Source of the DNA: an uncultured Saprospiraceae bacterium | Lineage (GTDB): Bacteria > Bacteroidota > Bacteroidia > Chitinophagales > Saprospiraceae | NCBI GenBank assembly: GCA_937950315.1 | Contig: CALFDU010000114.1 | Location: 1 to 64,000 of the forward strand | Length of the DNA: 64,000 nucleotides | Reading direction: 5' to 3' | Part shown: positions 28,709-37,479 of the stretch, in pieces | How positions within the stretch are numbered: position 1 is the stretch's first letter | Layout of the letters: every line of letters starts with the position of its first letter | Program-made: the position numbers and the translations under genes | Notes under the pieces: generated by a model | Database searches by the model: none | What the model was told of the DNA's origin: nothing | Seen by the model: only the letters and a program-made list of their open reading frames with translations

Positions 28709-29248
28709 TTAATTTGCTTTTTTATAATAATCAAACTCTTCCTCCAAAATACTTCTTAGGGCCTTCTTTGCCCTTGTCAAGAAGGTTCTAGAACTACTTT
28801 CCCCTACATTCAAAAATCCTGCAATCTCTTTATGAGAATATCCATCGATTACTGCTAGACTAAATACAATTCTATGATTCTCTGGCAACCGTTGCAGTAA
28901 ATTCATAATGTCTTCCACATGTAAATCCATCAGAGCACTTGGTAATGTATAAATGACTTCCATTTCTGTATTTAATTCTTCTACTATCTTTTGTTTTTTG
29001 GAAGATAGTGCTGTATTGATGGCTATCCTTTTGCACCAAGCACGAAACGGAATTTCTTCTGTTGCTTTACAGGTATCCATGTTATTAAAAATCTTAATCA
29101 AAGATTCTTGCAATAGATCCTTGGCTTGTTCAAGATTAAAATCGGCATAACGCTTACATATGGAATAGAGCATCGGTGAGATAAGATCCATCATCTCCCG
29201 CTGCGCCCTGCGATCCAACTGTTTACATTTTTTTATTAGTTTTTCCAC
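28709..29248 (-). CDS. ECF-type RNA polymerase sigma factor
   Basis: 179 residues. The sigma-70 region 2 core is visible (RRAQREMMDLISPMLYSICK, then AKDLLQESLIKIFNN and FRAWCKRIAINTAL). Region 4 has the helix-turn-helix (LPENHRIVFSLAVIDGYSHK, then EIAGFLNVGESSSRTFLTRA). It directs RNA polymerase to a specific promoter set. It starts 10 bases after the stop of the upstream lipoprotein and ends five bases before the trans-envelope gene, so the three appear to form one operon. Confidence 0.92.
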   Translation of the reverse strand: MEKLIKKCKQLDRRAQREMMDLISPMLYSICKRYADFNLEQAKDLLQESLIKIFNNMDTCKATEEIPFRAWCKRIAINTALSSKKQKIVEELNTEMEVIYTLPSALMDLHVEDIMNLLQRLPENHRIVFSLAVIDGYSHKEIAGFLNVGESSSRTFLTRAKKALRSILEEEFDYYKKAN

Positions 29249-29258
29249 GGCAGTTCCT

Positions 29259-30995
29259 CTAGTTGGTTCTCTTTAGTTTAAAACTGCCTTCAACATCAAC
29301 TTGCTGACCTCCCACATCAACTGCAGTACCGGTAAGACTTCCCTCAACAAACTCACCATCATCTACCAAAACATCTAATGTAAGATTCGGCGCTACTGAA
29401 TTCACAAATAACTCATTGGTGAAAATAGGATCTAAGAAACCAGACAACTCAATCGCAGAAGTATATGTTCCAACGCCACTGTATTCTTCTATATCCAATA
29501 AAAACTCATGCTCAAATGCCATCCCATGAACCACCCACCAATTGGTACCAGTATTGTCCTTTTCAATGAAATCAACAGGACTAGTCCAAAATTCCTGACC
29601 ATCTATACTAACATTAAAATACTCAAGCAAGTCTTCACAAATTACCTCCTGCCCCAAATCAACATCTCCAAATTCTGTAAAAACAAGAGAGTCACTTACA
29701 AGTTGTTCTGCACTTGAATATGCTTGAATACTCAACACTGGAAATTCAACACATTTAAGCCCTATATCAGCATTTACCAACCCATCTACCACCTCAAATA
29801 TTCTTGTGTTACTTGGATAACTTACCGAAATATATCCTGAATCTAATAATGCACTATTGCAATCTATGATTTGACCAGAGATATTCAATATGTATTCATT
29901 GACCGTAACGTCTAAATATACATCACCCAAATAATGATGATTGGAAAATGGTCCGACAGTCTCTCCAAAAATTTCATTTCCACATAAATCAATAATAGAA
30001 AAATACATCTCAGTTTCCGTAGGCACCGACCCACAGAAATATCCATCCAAATCTGTATATCCAAAATAGGTGTAATGAGTACTTAAATCTTCAACTTGAA
30101 CCTTGAGGTAACTCGAGAAAGTTGAATCGGCATTGAATACTGTTCCTGAAAGACAAATCGCCCTGAGAGGTCTGGCGATACAGATGTAACCAGGTTTTGA
30201 AATATTGCACTCATAATAAATACCCACTTTAGTACAATTGTCTATCGGAAACCATTGCTCTTCCTCCAAATCAAACAAATAAATCGTCAATTCATCAGGA
30301 GCATCATCCAAAAGTTCATCTGGAATTTTGAAATTGACTTTCATGGTTTCACCTTCAGCAATCAACAACTCTTCTTCTCCGTCACTGAACTCAGTCACCA
30401 TCATACCAAACGTCTCCAAAACCTCCTCATTGCCATCTTCATCAACGGTAGACAAAGAGCCAGGCATTTGATTTCCAAATTCATCGCTTGTCGGATCAAT
30501 ATATCTAGAAAATAATTCTGCCTCCCCTTCAGCTAAATCCCCATTCTCATCAACAAGCATCCCAGCTGGAACAACAATCTCTAAATCTTCCCCGACAGTA
30601 AAATTGTTGGCTTCATCCGTTTTAATCAAAGAAGCCTCTCCTTTTTCAACCATCGTGATTTCAACAAACGACCCAGCATCTGCTCGAAAATCTGATGTCG
30701 CTATTCCTAAAAAATAAGTGCTTTGCTCCGCGGTTATCAAAGCCTTTGACTTTTCTACAATTATGTTATCGAAACTAAAATTACCTTGACCATTGGTCGT
30801 TTTACTGTTATCTCCTACCGAAACAGGAACACCGGAAAGCCCATTCCCTTCCTCATCCAACACCCTTCCACTCAAAGAACTTTCAACAAATACTTTTGTT
30901 TCAGGTCTATCTACTGTTACCTCAAACACATCCAACTCTTCTCGACAAGAGCTGGCGCATACCAGGAACATCAATGCTAAGAGTCTTATTTTCAT
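29259..30995 (-). CDS. Lipoprotein with carboxypeptidase-regulatory-like domain
   Basis: I start it at the ATG at 30995 because a lipoprotein signal follows directly (MKIRLLALMFLVCASSC); an upstream in-frame start at 31031 would bury it. Residues 40-110 form a carboxypeptidase-regulatory-like beta-sandwich (SGRVLDEEGNGLSGVPVSVG, then TTNGQGNFSF). A central VPAGMLVDENGDLAEGEAEL region and further beta-rich domains follow to residue 578. It is probably anchored in the outer membrane. It is the first gene of the putative operon with the ECF sigma factor, which suggests a surface-sensing or sigma-regulated function. I do not recognise a specific family for the full protein. Confidence 0.75.
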   Translation of the reverse strand: MKIRLLALMFLVCASSCREELDVFEVTVDRPETKVFVESSLSGRVLDEEGNGLSGVPVSVGDNSKTTNGQGNFSFDNIIVEKSKALITAEQSTYFLGIATSDFRADAGSFVEITMVEKGEASLIKTDEANNFTVGEDLEIVVPAGMLVDENGDLAEGEAELFSRYIDPTSDEFGNQMPGSLSTVDEDGNEEVLETFGMMVTEFSDGEEELLIAEGETMKVNFKIPDELLDDAPDELTIYLFDLEEEQWFPIDNCTKVGIYYECNISKPGYICIARPLRAICLSGTVFNADSTFSSYLKVQVEDLSTHYTYFGYTDLDGYFCGSVPTETEMYFSIIDLCGNEIFGETVGPFSNHHYLGDVYLDVTVNEYILNISGQIIDCNSALLDSGYISVSYPSNTRIFEVVDGLVNADIGLKCVEFPVLSIQAYSSAEQLVSDSLVFTEFGDVDLGQEVICEDLLEYFNVSIDGQEFWTSPVDFIEKDNTGTNWWVVHGMAFEHEFLLDIEEYSGVGTYTSAIELSGFLDPIFTNELFVNSVAPNLTLDVLVDDGEFVEGSLTGTAVDVGGQQVDVEGSFKLKRTN

Positions 30996-31114
30996 GTTAA
31001 TCGTTTTGTTGTTTATACCCCTTAGACTCAATACTTACCAGAAACGCTACAGGCATATCCTAATATAATGTAGAATCTGCGTAATCCTATTATTATAGCC
31101 ACAATAGCACGCAT

Positions 31115-31150
31115 AAAAAAAGGCTGGTTCGCATGATGAACCAACCTTTA
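31115..31150 (-). terminator. Terminator of the barrel paralogue at 31223
   Basis: Read on the minus strand, AAAGGTTGGTTC, a short loop and GAACCAGCCTTTTTTT form a strong stem with a T-run. It separates the barrel genes from the sigma operon. Confidence 0.88.
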
Positions 31151-31222
31151 AACTTGATTTTATTTATTTTATTTTTCTAACCATCCTACATTTTCTGTAA
31201 TCAGAATAGAACCTTTAGACAC

Positions 31223-31747
31223 CTAGCTTGGGATCAGATATCCTATCTTAAAAACCATAATCCCTGTCTGTTCATAACTTGCACCAAGTATCAAACTATC
31301 TTTGATTTGCAAATAACTCCCAAGACTATATCCCAACTTAAAGTTATTCTCTATAAGCATTGATATTCCTCCAGAAGACCATCTTGCATAAATTTCTTCG
31401 GTAACGAGAGAGGCTCCAGGCAAAAAACTGAAATACCACCTTACTTTTTTATCTGATTGCAGCACATAAATTCTAGGACCAAACAAAAGACTTGTCACAT
31501 ATGTATTTCTAATTTCAGGCAAAGAAAAATAAGATACAGAAGCTTGTCCTTCCCAAGAAAATCTTTCTTTTTTGACCATCTCCAGATTGTAAGCTATATT
31601 AACTCCTACATTCGAAACATTTGGTCCCGTTGGATAACCAAAGCTTACTGCATGGTTGATTTTCACCAAATTCTCCTCTTGACTGAAACCATCATGTATG
31701 ACAGTCAAAAACAAACACACAGACACGATGAGTTTAATCAATTTCAT
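31223..31747 (-). CDS. Small outer-membrane beta-barrel-like protein (paralogue 1)
   Basis: 174 residues with a signal peptide ending VIHDGFSQ. The mature part alternates polar and hydrophobic residues as in a small barrel. It shares RFSWEGQASVSYF, VTSLLFGPRIYVL, RWYFSFLPG and LILGASYEQTG with its upstream neighbour (paralogue 2), so the two arose by tandem duplication. It is about 33 bases from that gene and shares its direction. No named family is recognised and the function is unknown. Confidence 0.7.
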   Translation of the reverse strand: MKLIKLIVSVCLFLTVIHDGFSQEENLVKINHAVSFGYPTGPNVSNVGVNIAYNLEMVKKERFSWEGQASVSYFSLPEIRNTYVTSLLFGPRIYVLQSDKKVRWYFSFLPGASLVTEEIYARWSSGGISMLIENNFKLGYSLGSYLQIKDSLILGASYEQTGIMVFKIGYLIPS

Positions 31748-31780
31748 TGAAGTGATTTAGAAATAATCAAAAATTACAGT

Positions 31781-32344
31781 TTACAATTTACTATTTGGAA
31801 TCTTATATCCCACCTTAAAAACCAAAGCCCCATACTGCTCATAAGAAGCACCAAAAATCAGTCGATCTCTAAATTGCAAATAGCTTCCAACATTATATCC
31901 AATCTTCAATGATGCCTCCCTTCTAAGCACTATTTGATCAGCTTCACTAAATCCATATTCTTGATCGTCGACAAAAGCAATTCCTGGCAAAAAACTAAAA
32001 TACCATCTTATATTTCTTTCAGGTTTCATAATGTAAACCCTAGGACCAAACAAAAGACTAGCGACAAATGTATTTCCTCCATCATGAGCAAAAATCCCAC
32101 TATCCTCATCGTAAGATGCATAATAAGCAGATGCTTGACCCTCCCATGAAAATCTATCTTTTTTGATGATCTCCATGTTGTATCCAAGATAAATACCAAG
32201 ATCTGGTGCATCAAAAATTGTAGCAGGATAACCTAAAAAAATAGTATGGGCAATATCCGAATTATCATTTTTCTGAGAAAAGCTTTCCGTAAGATTGAAA
32301 ATAGACAACAATGCCACAACGACTAGAAATTTTATGTATTCCAT
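31781..32344 (-). CDS. Small outer-membrane beta-barrel-like protein (paralogue 2)
   Basis: 187 residues with a signal peptide ending LTESFSQ. It is clearly homologous to paralogue 1 along the whole length (RFSWEGQASAYYA, VASLLFGPRVYIM, RWYFSFLPGIAF, LIFGASYEQYGALVFKVGY). It has an extra loop of about 12 residues after SAYYASYDEDSG. It precedes paralogue 1 in the direction of transcription. Function is unknown; an outer-membrane position is inferred from the signal peptide and strand pattern. Confidence 0.7.
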   Translation of the reverse strand: MEYIKFLVVVALLSIFNLTESFSQKNDNSDIAHTIFLGYPATIFDAPDLGIYLGYNMEIIKKDRFSWEGQASAYYASYDEDSGIFAHDGGNTFVASLLFGPRVYIMKPERNIRWYFSFLPGIAFVDDQEYGFSEADQIVLRREASLKIGYNVGSYLQFRDRLIFGASYEQYGALVFKVGYKIPNSKL

Positions 32345-32410
32345 GATTTTATTTACTTATTTAATTTTAAAATTAATTTCAAACAAAGAACCAAAAACAA
32401 ATCAAACGAA

Positions 32411-33094
32411 TTAGTTCCTTCTCTTCGATTTTTTTGACTTTTTTGAACGCTTTCCCTCGGGTAATGGATACTTCAATTTTATATTATAATTAAAGAAAGG
32501 GAAATTCCTTGTCCCTGGCGCTCTCCCAATTCCTACCAATCTATTGGTCATTGCATCTTCTGGTATATTCTCATACCGCACGCGAAAATTTTGAACTCCA
32601 ATTGAATATGAAAACTCCATCAACATAGGACTATCCTCAAAGCGATGTTCATATCCTAGTTCAAATCCAAATGCAATGGTTCTTCTATATCGCTTAAGAT
32701 TTATCAACTGTTCAAAGGAATTGTCAAATCGGCCCAGCCATACCTTTTCATACATTGAAACCCGCTTAAACAAAACAGTCGGACCAACATAAAATCTCGA
32801 ACTCATATAATTTTTAAGGCTAGATTGAAATCGCATTCCACTCTTATCAGTCGCACCAAAGTCACTAATGGTCGGTTCTGCAGAAAACAACAAAAACCCT
32901 CCTTGAATATCCAGGTGAGTTCTTTTATATAAATTACGATCATAACCTACCTGAATCCCAGCTGGCAAAATAATCAATGCCCCTGGATTGAGATAAAAGT
33001 AATGTTTTGATAAACCAATCTCTGGTTCAGCTTCTTGAGCTTTTACATCATTGATTAATAATAAAAGCACAAAAAATAATAGTGCTCTAGTCAC
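32411..33094 (-). CDS. Outer-membrane beta-barrel-like protein with a basic C-terminal tail
   Basis: 227 residues, starting with GTG at 33094. The signal peptide (TRALLFFVLLLLINDVKAQ) is clear. The mature region shows barrel-like strands (LSKHYFYLNPGALIILPAGI, THLDIQGGFLLFSA, IAFGFELGYEH). It ends in an unusual lysine/arginine-rich tail (GKRSKKSKKSKRRN). Its start overlaps the last eight bases of the upstream lipoprotein gene, so it is the last member of a three-gene operon with two LVIVD-like lipoproteins. No family is recognised. Confidence 0.68.
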   Translation of the reverse strand: MTRALLFFVLLLLINDVKAQEAEPEIGLSKHYFYLNPGALIILPAGIQVGYDRNLYKRTHLDIQGGFLLFSAEPTISDFGATDKSGMRFQSSLKNYMSSRFYVGPTVLFKRVSMYEKVWLGRFDNSFEQLINLKRYRRTIAFGFELGYEHRFEDSPMLMEFSYSIGVQNFRVRYENIPEDAMTNRLVGIGRAPGTRNFPFFNYNIKLKYPLPEGKRSKKSKKSKRRN

Positions 33095-33872
33095 GCAATG
33101 AGTATTCTCCTATTTTAGAAATGTTATTAATGTCTGTGTAATCAAATTGATGCAAAGTATCCTGACCGACAACCATCAATAATCCACTTGCAGGTATTAA
33201 ATCAAATGCACTAAAATCTTCTGACTTATAAATCAATTCCGGATTTATTGGATTCGAAAGCTCAAACGCAGTCAACCCTTTTGTTTTTTCACAAACAAAT
33301 AAGTATTCTCCGTCCAAAGCGATTCCTTTCGGATCCTCCATAAAAATTGTATTGACCAAAACCGGATTTTCCAAATCCTCCAAATCAAATACTCTCATCT
33401 GATCATCCAAAGCAGGTCTCCAACAAGTTTCAAAAGAAGAATCATTATCCAACGTTACATAAGCATATTCTTCGTTCGCAGTTACCGGGTCTAAAAAGCA
33501 AGAAAACTGATCAAACTCATCATAACTTGTTTCACTCCTAAAGTTTGGAATCCCATCATTACCAATCGTATAAATAAACATCCCTTCTTGAGATCCAACA
33601 AATAAATTGTCCCCCGTAATGAAAAGCGATTCAACAACAAAATTTACATCCTGCTCATCCAGCAACTCTGGCTTAGATGGATCACTCAAACTCAAGGTTT
33701 TTAATTGGCCATTTCCTAACACGTAAAGAAAATTACCAAGCGTAAGCATGTTGGCATACGAACCAGAAAGCACCTCTCCTGTACTTGATCCGATCCCCTC
33801 AGTTAGTACTGAATCTTGTTCACAAGAACTCACAAAAAACACAATCGCTAATAGATATATTAAATTCTTCAT
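33087..33872 (-). CDS. LVIVD-repeat-like lipoprotein
   Basis: 261 residues with a lipoprotein signal (MKNLIYLLAIVFFVSSC). The body shows repeated units such as LYVLGNGQLKTLSLSDPSKP, LFVCEKTKGLTAFELSNPIN and MVVGQDTLHQFDYTDINNIS, the LVIVD/beta-propeller-type pattern (xLYVxxxxGLxxxDxSNPxxP). It should be anchored to the outer membrane by its lipid. It overlaps its upstream neighbour by four bases (ATGA) and its downstream neighbour by eight bases. Confidence 0.75.
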   Translation of the reverse strand: MKNLIYLLAIVFFVSSCEQDSVLTEGIGSSTGEVLSGSYANMLTLGNFLYVLGNGQLKTLSLSDPSKPELLDEQDVNFVVESLFITGDNLFVGSQEGMFIYTIGNDGIPNFRSETSYDEFDQFSCFLDPVTANEEYAYVTLDNDSSFETCWRPALDDQMRVFDLEDLENPVLVNTIFMEDPKGIALDGEYLFVCEKTKGLTAFELSNPINPELIYKSEDFSAFDLIPASGLLMVVGQDTLHQFDYTDINNISKIGEYSLRD

Positions 33873-34429
33873 ATTCTACATTCTGGATTTGATAAAATGG
33901 CTGTATCCCACCCAATTACAATACCAGCATCTGGATCAACACATTCAAAGAAACCGGTATAATTTGGTGGAAACAAAGACACTATTGAATTCTCTCCGCT
34001 CTCTCCAAAAAAATCAGGAATCAGCTGAGTTTCCTCAAAATTAAAATATGCCAAACCTAAGTTTGAAGCATCCGCTCCAAGTAAAAATGTTTTCAGATCA
34101 CTACCATGGTTTGCATATAGATATTGATCTTTTAATGTAAAGTCTGTATTTCCTGGTATTTGTATAAATGAAAGCTTGATTGGATTGGATGGATCTGTAT
34201 TATCCACTACATGAATTCCTTTAAACCGCTCATTGATTAACAAGTAAGGAGCTGCATAAACTATCTTGCCCAAATTTTCAAATCCTCTAGCCTCTTGTAC
34301 TTCAACCACATTTTCTTCTTCTGATATATATATTGGCTTTAAGCCCTCAAAAGATTGACTTTCTACAATGGGACTTTCGATGCAACTCGACAACCAAACC
34401 AAAGAGAATAAGAGTAAAAATCTATGCAT
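33869..34429 (-). CDS. Short LVIVD-like lipoprotein, first gene of operon
   Basis: 186 residues with a lipoprotein signal (MHRFLLLFSLVWLSSC). One or two LVIVD-like units are visible (YLLINERFKGIHVVDNTDPS, LYANHGSDLKTFLLGA). It is shorter than typical members of about 400 residues. It may be one propeller half that works with the next lipoprotein, whose gene it overlaps by four bases. Confidence 0.65.
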   Translation of the reverse strand: MHRFLLLFSLVWLSSCIESPIVESQSFEGLKPIYISEEENVVEVQEARGFENLGKIVYAAPYLLINERFKGIHVVDNTDPSNPIKLSFIQIPGNTDFTLKDQYLYANHGSDLKTFLLGADASNLGLAYFNFEETQLIPDFFGESGENSIVSLFPPNYTGFFECVDPDAGIVIGWDTAILSNPECRI

Positions 34430-34586
34430 TTTCGTGTATTTGATGGTTTAACGACCCCATTAAGCATTTGGTTGGCCAATTGATTTAATTTTGTAGCATT
34501 AATTTAAAAATCTAACCTTACGATGACAACAACCAATTCACTTGACCGTTAAAAAGACATCAATGGTAATCAATGTAAGATTATCA

Positions 34587-35006
34587 ATGAAATTCTTCTC
34601 TACCTGTATTTTTCTGTCTTTTTCTTTCTTAAGCTTAAGCCAAATGTCAATTTTAGAGTTCAACGTGACAAATTTTGAAGAACAAAAAGGACAATTAATC
34701 GTCAGTATTTTTGACGATCCACAAGGTTTTCCAATAAAGGGAAAGGAATTTAAATTATTATATATTGATGAAATTCAAACTGATGGCACTTCAATCAGCA
34801 TCGAAATGCCAACTGGTGATTATGCAATAGCCTTACTCCATGACCGCAACAAGGATGGAGAATGCAATTTCAACTTTATAGGAATACCAACAGAAGCGTA
34901 CGACTTCTCACAAAACGTGCGACCAATTATCAGCGCTCCTAGCTTTGAAGAAACCAAATTTCATCTCGCTGGGACCAAATCAATTGAGATAAAATTGATC
35001 CAATAA
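34587..35006 (+). CDS. DUF2141 exported protein
   Basis: I start it at the ATG at 34587, where a signal peptide begins (MKFFSTCIFLSFSFLSLSQ). The frame is open from a TTG at 34542, but that would mask the signal. The mature 120 residues match DUF2141 (GQLIVSIFDDPQGFP, then MPTGDYAIALLHDRNKDGEC, then GIPTEAYDFSQN). The invariant DxNxDG-like turn may bind calcium. It is periplasmic or exported, function unknown. A -7-like TAATTTTG lies at 34486-34493. Confidence 0.82.
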   Translation: MKFFSTCIFLSFSFLSLSQMSILEFNVTNFEEQKGQLIVSIFDDPQGFPIKGKEFKLLYIDEIQTDGTSISIEMPTGDYAIALLHDRNKDGECNFNFIGIPTEAYDFSQNVRPIISAPSFEETKFHLAGTKSIEIKLIQ

Positions 35007-35008
35007 AT

Positions 35009-35047
35009 AAGCCCTAAAAACACCAATGCGCTTCTAGGGCTTATAAA
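35009..35047 (+). terminator. Probable terminator after DUF2141 gene
   Basis: AAGCCCTA and TAGGGCTT pair around an 18-base interval. A T/A-rich tail without a pure T-run follows. Confidence 0.55.
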
Positions 35048-35171
35048 TTTATTTTATATGCTCGCTATCCAAAAGAATCAAAAGGAAAGCAATCCAAATT
35101 CTTTAATAGATTTATCCATCCAGTAAAGACCTCCAATAAAAAAATCGAGGATAATAGACTTCTTTTGCAAT

Positions 35172-35672
35172 CTACTTAGAAGACAATTCAGCTAATATTT
35201 CGTCAAGCTCATACTCATCACCAGCCGTATAACCATTGTGTGAGTATACAATCTCTCCAGAACCATCTACAATAAAAGTCTGAGGTACCGTTCTAAATTC
35301 AAGCGCTGTTAGGCAATCTGAATTCACATCAGAAAGCACGGTAAAGTCCCACCCCTTGGTAGTAACCTCAGCAGGAACCTTTGCCAAACCTCTAGCATTA
35401 TCAATGGTAATCGCTAACACTTCAACATTGTAATCGTTCTGCCAGTCTTCATAAAAGTCTGAAAATGCATCCAATTCAGCCTTACATGGCGTACACCATG
35501 TCGCCCAGAAGCTTAAAACGACCAATTTCCCTTCTTCTAGATAATCCTGAACATCAACAGATTGACCGTCAAGTGTCTTAAGGGGTAAAGAAGGAAGCTT
35601 GTTTTCTGTCGTGGTGAAACCACTTGAAATAGTAAAAATTAGAGAAAGAATGAGTAGATTTAATTGTTTCAT
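35172..35672 (-). CDS. TlpA-like periplasmic thioredoxin
   Basis: 166 residues with a signal peptide (MKQLNLLILSLIFTISSGFT). The thioredoxin fold carries the active site WATWCTPCKAE, with Cys60 and Cys63. The cis-Pro region is FRTVPQTFIVDG. It would act as a thiol-disulfide reductase or an electron carrier for extracytoplasmic proteins. It is divergent from the DUF6029-Omp28 operon, whose second member also carries a Cys-Pro-x-Cys motif, which suggests a functional link. Confidence 0.88.
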   Translation of the reverse strand: MKQLNLLILSLIFTISSGFTTTENKLPSLPLKTLDGQSVDVQDYLEEGKLVVLSFWATWCTPCKAELDAFSDFYEDWQNDYNVEVLAITIDNARGLAKVPAEVTTKGWDFTVLSDVNSDCLTALEFRTVPQTFIVDGSGEIVYSHNGYTAGDEYELDEILAELSSK

Positions 35673-35796
35673 CTTAATATATTGTACTTTTTTATGAATT
35701 CAATTTAGGTGAAATATACACTTAAACCCAGCCGATTTAAACCTTTTAAGGAATGTTTAACCGGCCAACATTGCAAATGTTAATTTAATTTTGATA

Positions 35797-37476
35797 ATGA
35801 ACCTACGAATTGCTTATTTAATTTTTATTTCTGTCATCATGACCACAGTTGGATTTGGTCAAGAAAAGGGAGTATTTTCAGGAGGATTTCAGAGTAACGC
35901 CAACTTTTTCATACGAGATTCACTCATTGGAGCGGCCAACATTCCTCAATACGACAAACAATTATACGGCGCCGAAGCATGGCTAAATCTAGGATATAGA
36001 ATCAATGGCTATTCAGCTGGAATTAGATTTGATCTTTTCAATAATTCCAACTTATTAGATCCCAATAGTTCTTATACAGACCAAGGTATTGGAAGATGGT
36101 ATATCGCCAAGCAGTTAGACAAGCTAGGAATCACCGTTGGTTATATATACAATCAGATTGGTGCAGGCTCAATTTTTAGAGCCTATGAACAAAGACCACA
36201 ATTAATAGACAATGCACTCGTAGGTGCGCAATTAACCTATGACGTCGCAGAAGAATGGGAATTGACAGCCTTCACTGGAAGACAACGTGATTTATTCAAT
36301 TCGTTCGATTCCGTACTTAAAGGCGCCAAATTTGAAGGGTACAAATCTTTTGGCGATAGCATCCGAGTAAACTTTGCACCTGGTGTCGGTTTTGTAAATA
36401 GAACGCTTGATGATGTTACCATGAATAAGGTAATAGGAATTGTTCAAGACTATCTTGGTGATGAACGATTCGAACCTACCTACAATGTGTACCTAGGGTC
36501 AATATACAACACCATGACCTATAAAAACTTTTCATGGTATGTTGAAGCAGCATACAAAAGTCCAGACACTTTCAGAGATCCTACTTTACTAAAAACAGAA
36601 TTTAATGGAAGTAGAAGTTTCGGAAGATTCCACAGGCAAGAAGGCACCATGTTCTATACCAGCCTTAGTTATGCAAAAAACAAATTCGGAATTACAGTAG
36701 AAGGAAAGCGAACTGAAAATTTCAACTTCAGAGTGGACCCTACTCTTACTCGAAATTTTGGCCAGGTAAATTTCTTACCTCCAATGAACAGAGTAAATAC
36801 CTATAGGTTAACTGCTAGATATTCACCGGCTACCCAAGATTTGAGTGAGCTTGCAACACAGGTTGATATCAAGTATAGAATCATGAAAAACCTTAATGTC
36901 AACTTGAACTTTTCCAACATTACAGATTTATCAACAGACTTACTCCTCTATAGAGAAATATACTTTGAAACCATTTACAAGATCAAGCGTAAGTGGAGAA
37001 TGACCGGAGGTGTTCAATTGCTTACATACAACCAAGAAATTTATGAAGTAAAGCCAGATGTTCCGTTGGTAGAAACCATCGTACCTTATTTTGATATCCA
37101 ATATAAGATTGATAAGAAAAAATCCATTAGGTTTGAATCACAATATATGCTCATCGGAGATGATGAAAAAGCTGGAGCTAAACAAGATTTTGGTGATTGG
37201 GTATTTGGACTGATAGAATACAATGTTGCCCCTCATTGGTCGCTGGTTGTTTCTGATATGTACAATATCGTTCCAGGAAAATCTTCTCCTGTTGATGAAA
37301 ACGGAGATAAATTAAGTCTACATTACCCGAGATTTGACATATTTTATAACAATAAGAGCAATAGATATGGCTTATCTTATATCAAACAAGTCGAAGGTAT
37401 CGTTTGTACAGGTGGTATCTGTAGATTAGAACCTGCATTCAGTGGTATGCGATTTTCAGTAAATTCAACATTTTAA
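35797..37476 (+). CDS. DUF6029 porin-like outer-membrane protein
   Basis: 559 residues from the ATG at 35797; the frame extends to a TTG two codons upstream. The signal peptide ends VIMTTVGFGQ. The mature protein is strand-rich throughout (GAEAWLNLGYRINGYSAGIR, WYIAKQLDKLGITVGYIYNQ, RFSVNSTF at the C-terminus), ending in Phe as many outer-membrane barrels do. It resembles DUF6029 proteins of Bacteroidota, which are commonly found beside Omp28-like lipoproteins. The stop is three bases before the next start. A -7-like TAATTTTG at 35786-35793 sits unusually close to the ATG. Confidence 0.78.
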   Translation: MNLRIAYLIFISVIMTTVGFGQEKGVFSGGFQSNANFFIRDSLIGAANIPQYDKQLYGAEAWLNLGYRINGYSAGIRFDLFNNSNLLDPNSSYTDQGIGRWYIAKQLDKLGITVGYIYNQIGAGSIFRAYEQRPQLIDNALVGAQLTYDVAEEWELTAFTGRQRDLFNSFDSVLKGAKFEGYKSFGDSIRVNFAPGVGFVNRTLDDVTMNKVIGIVQDYLGDERFEPTYNVYLGSIYNTMTYKNFSWYVEAAYKSPDTFRDPTLLKTEFNGSRSFGRFHRQEGTMFYTSLSYAKNKFGITVEGKRTENFNFRVDPTLTRNFGQVNFLPPMNRVNTYRLTARYSPATQDLSELATQVDIKYRIMKNLNVNLNFSNITDLSTDLLLYREIYFETIYKIKRKWRMTGGVQLLTYNQEIYEVKPDVPLVETIVPYFDIQYKIDKKKSIRFESQYMLIGDDEKAGAKQDFGDWVFGLIEYNVAPHWSLVVSDMYNIVPGKSSPVDENGDKLSLHYPRFDIFYNNKSNRYGLSYIKQVEGIVCTGGICRLEPAFSGMRFSVNSTF

Positions 37477-37479
37477 ACA

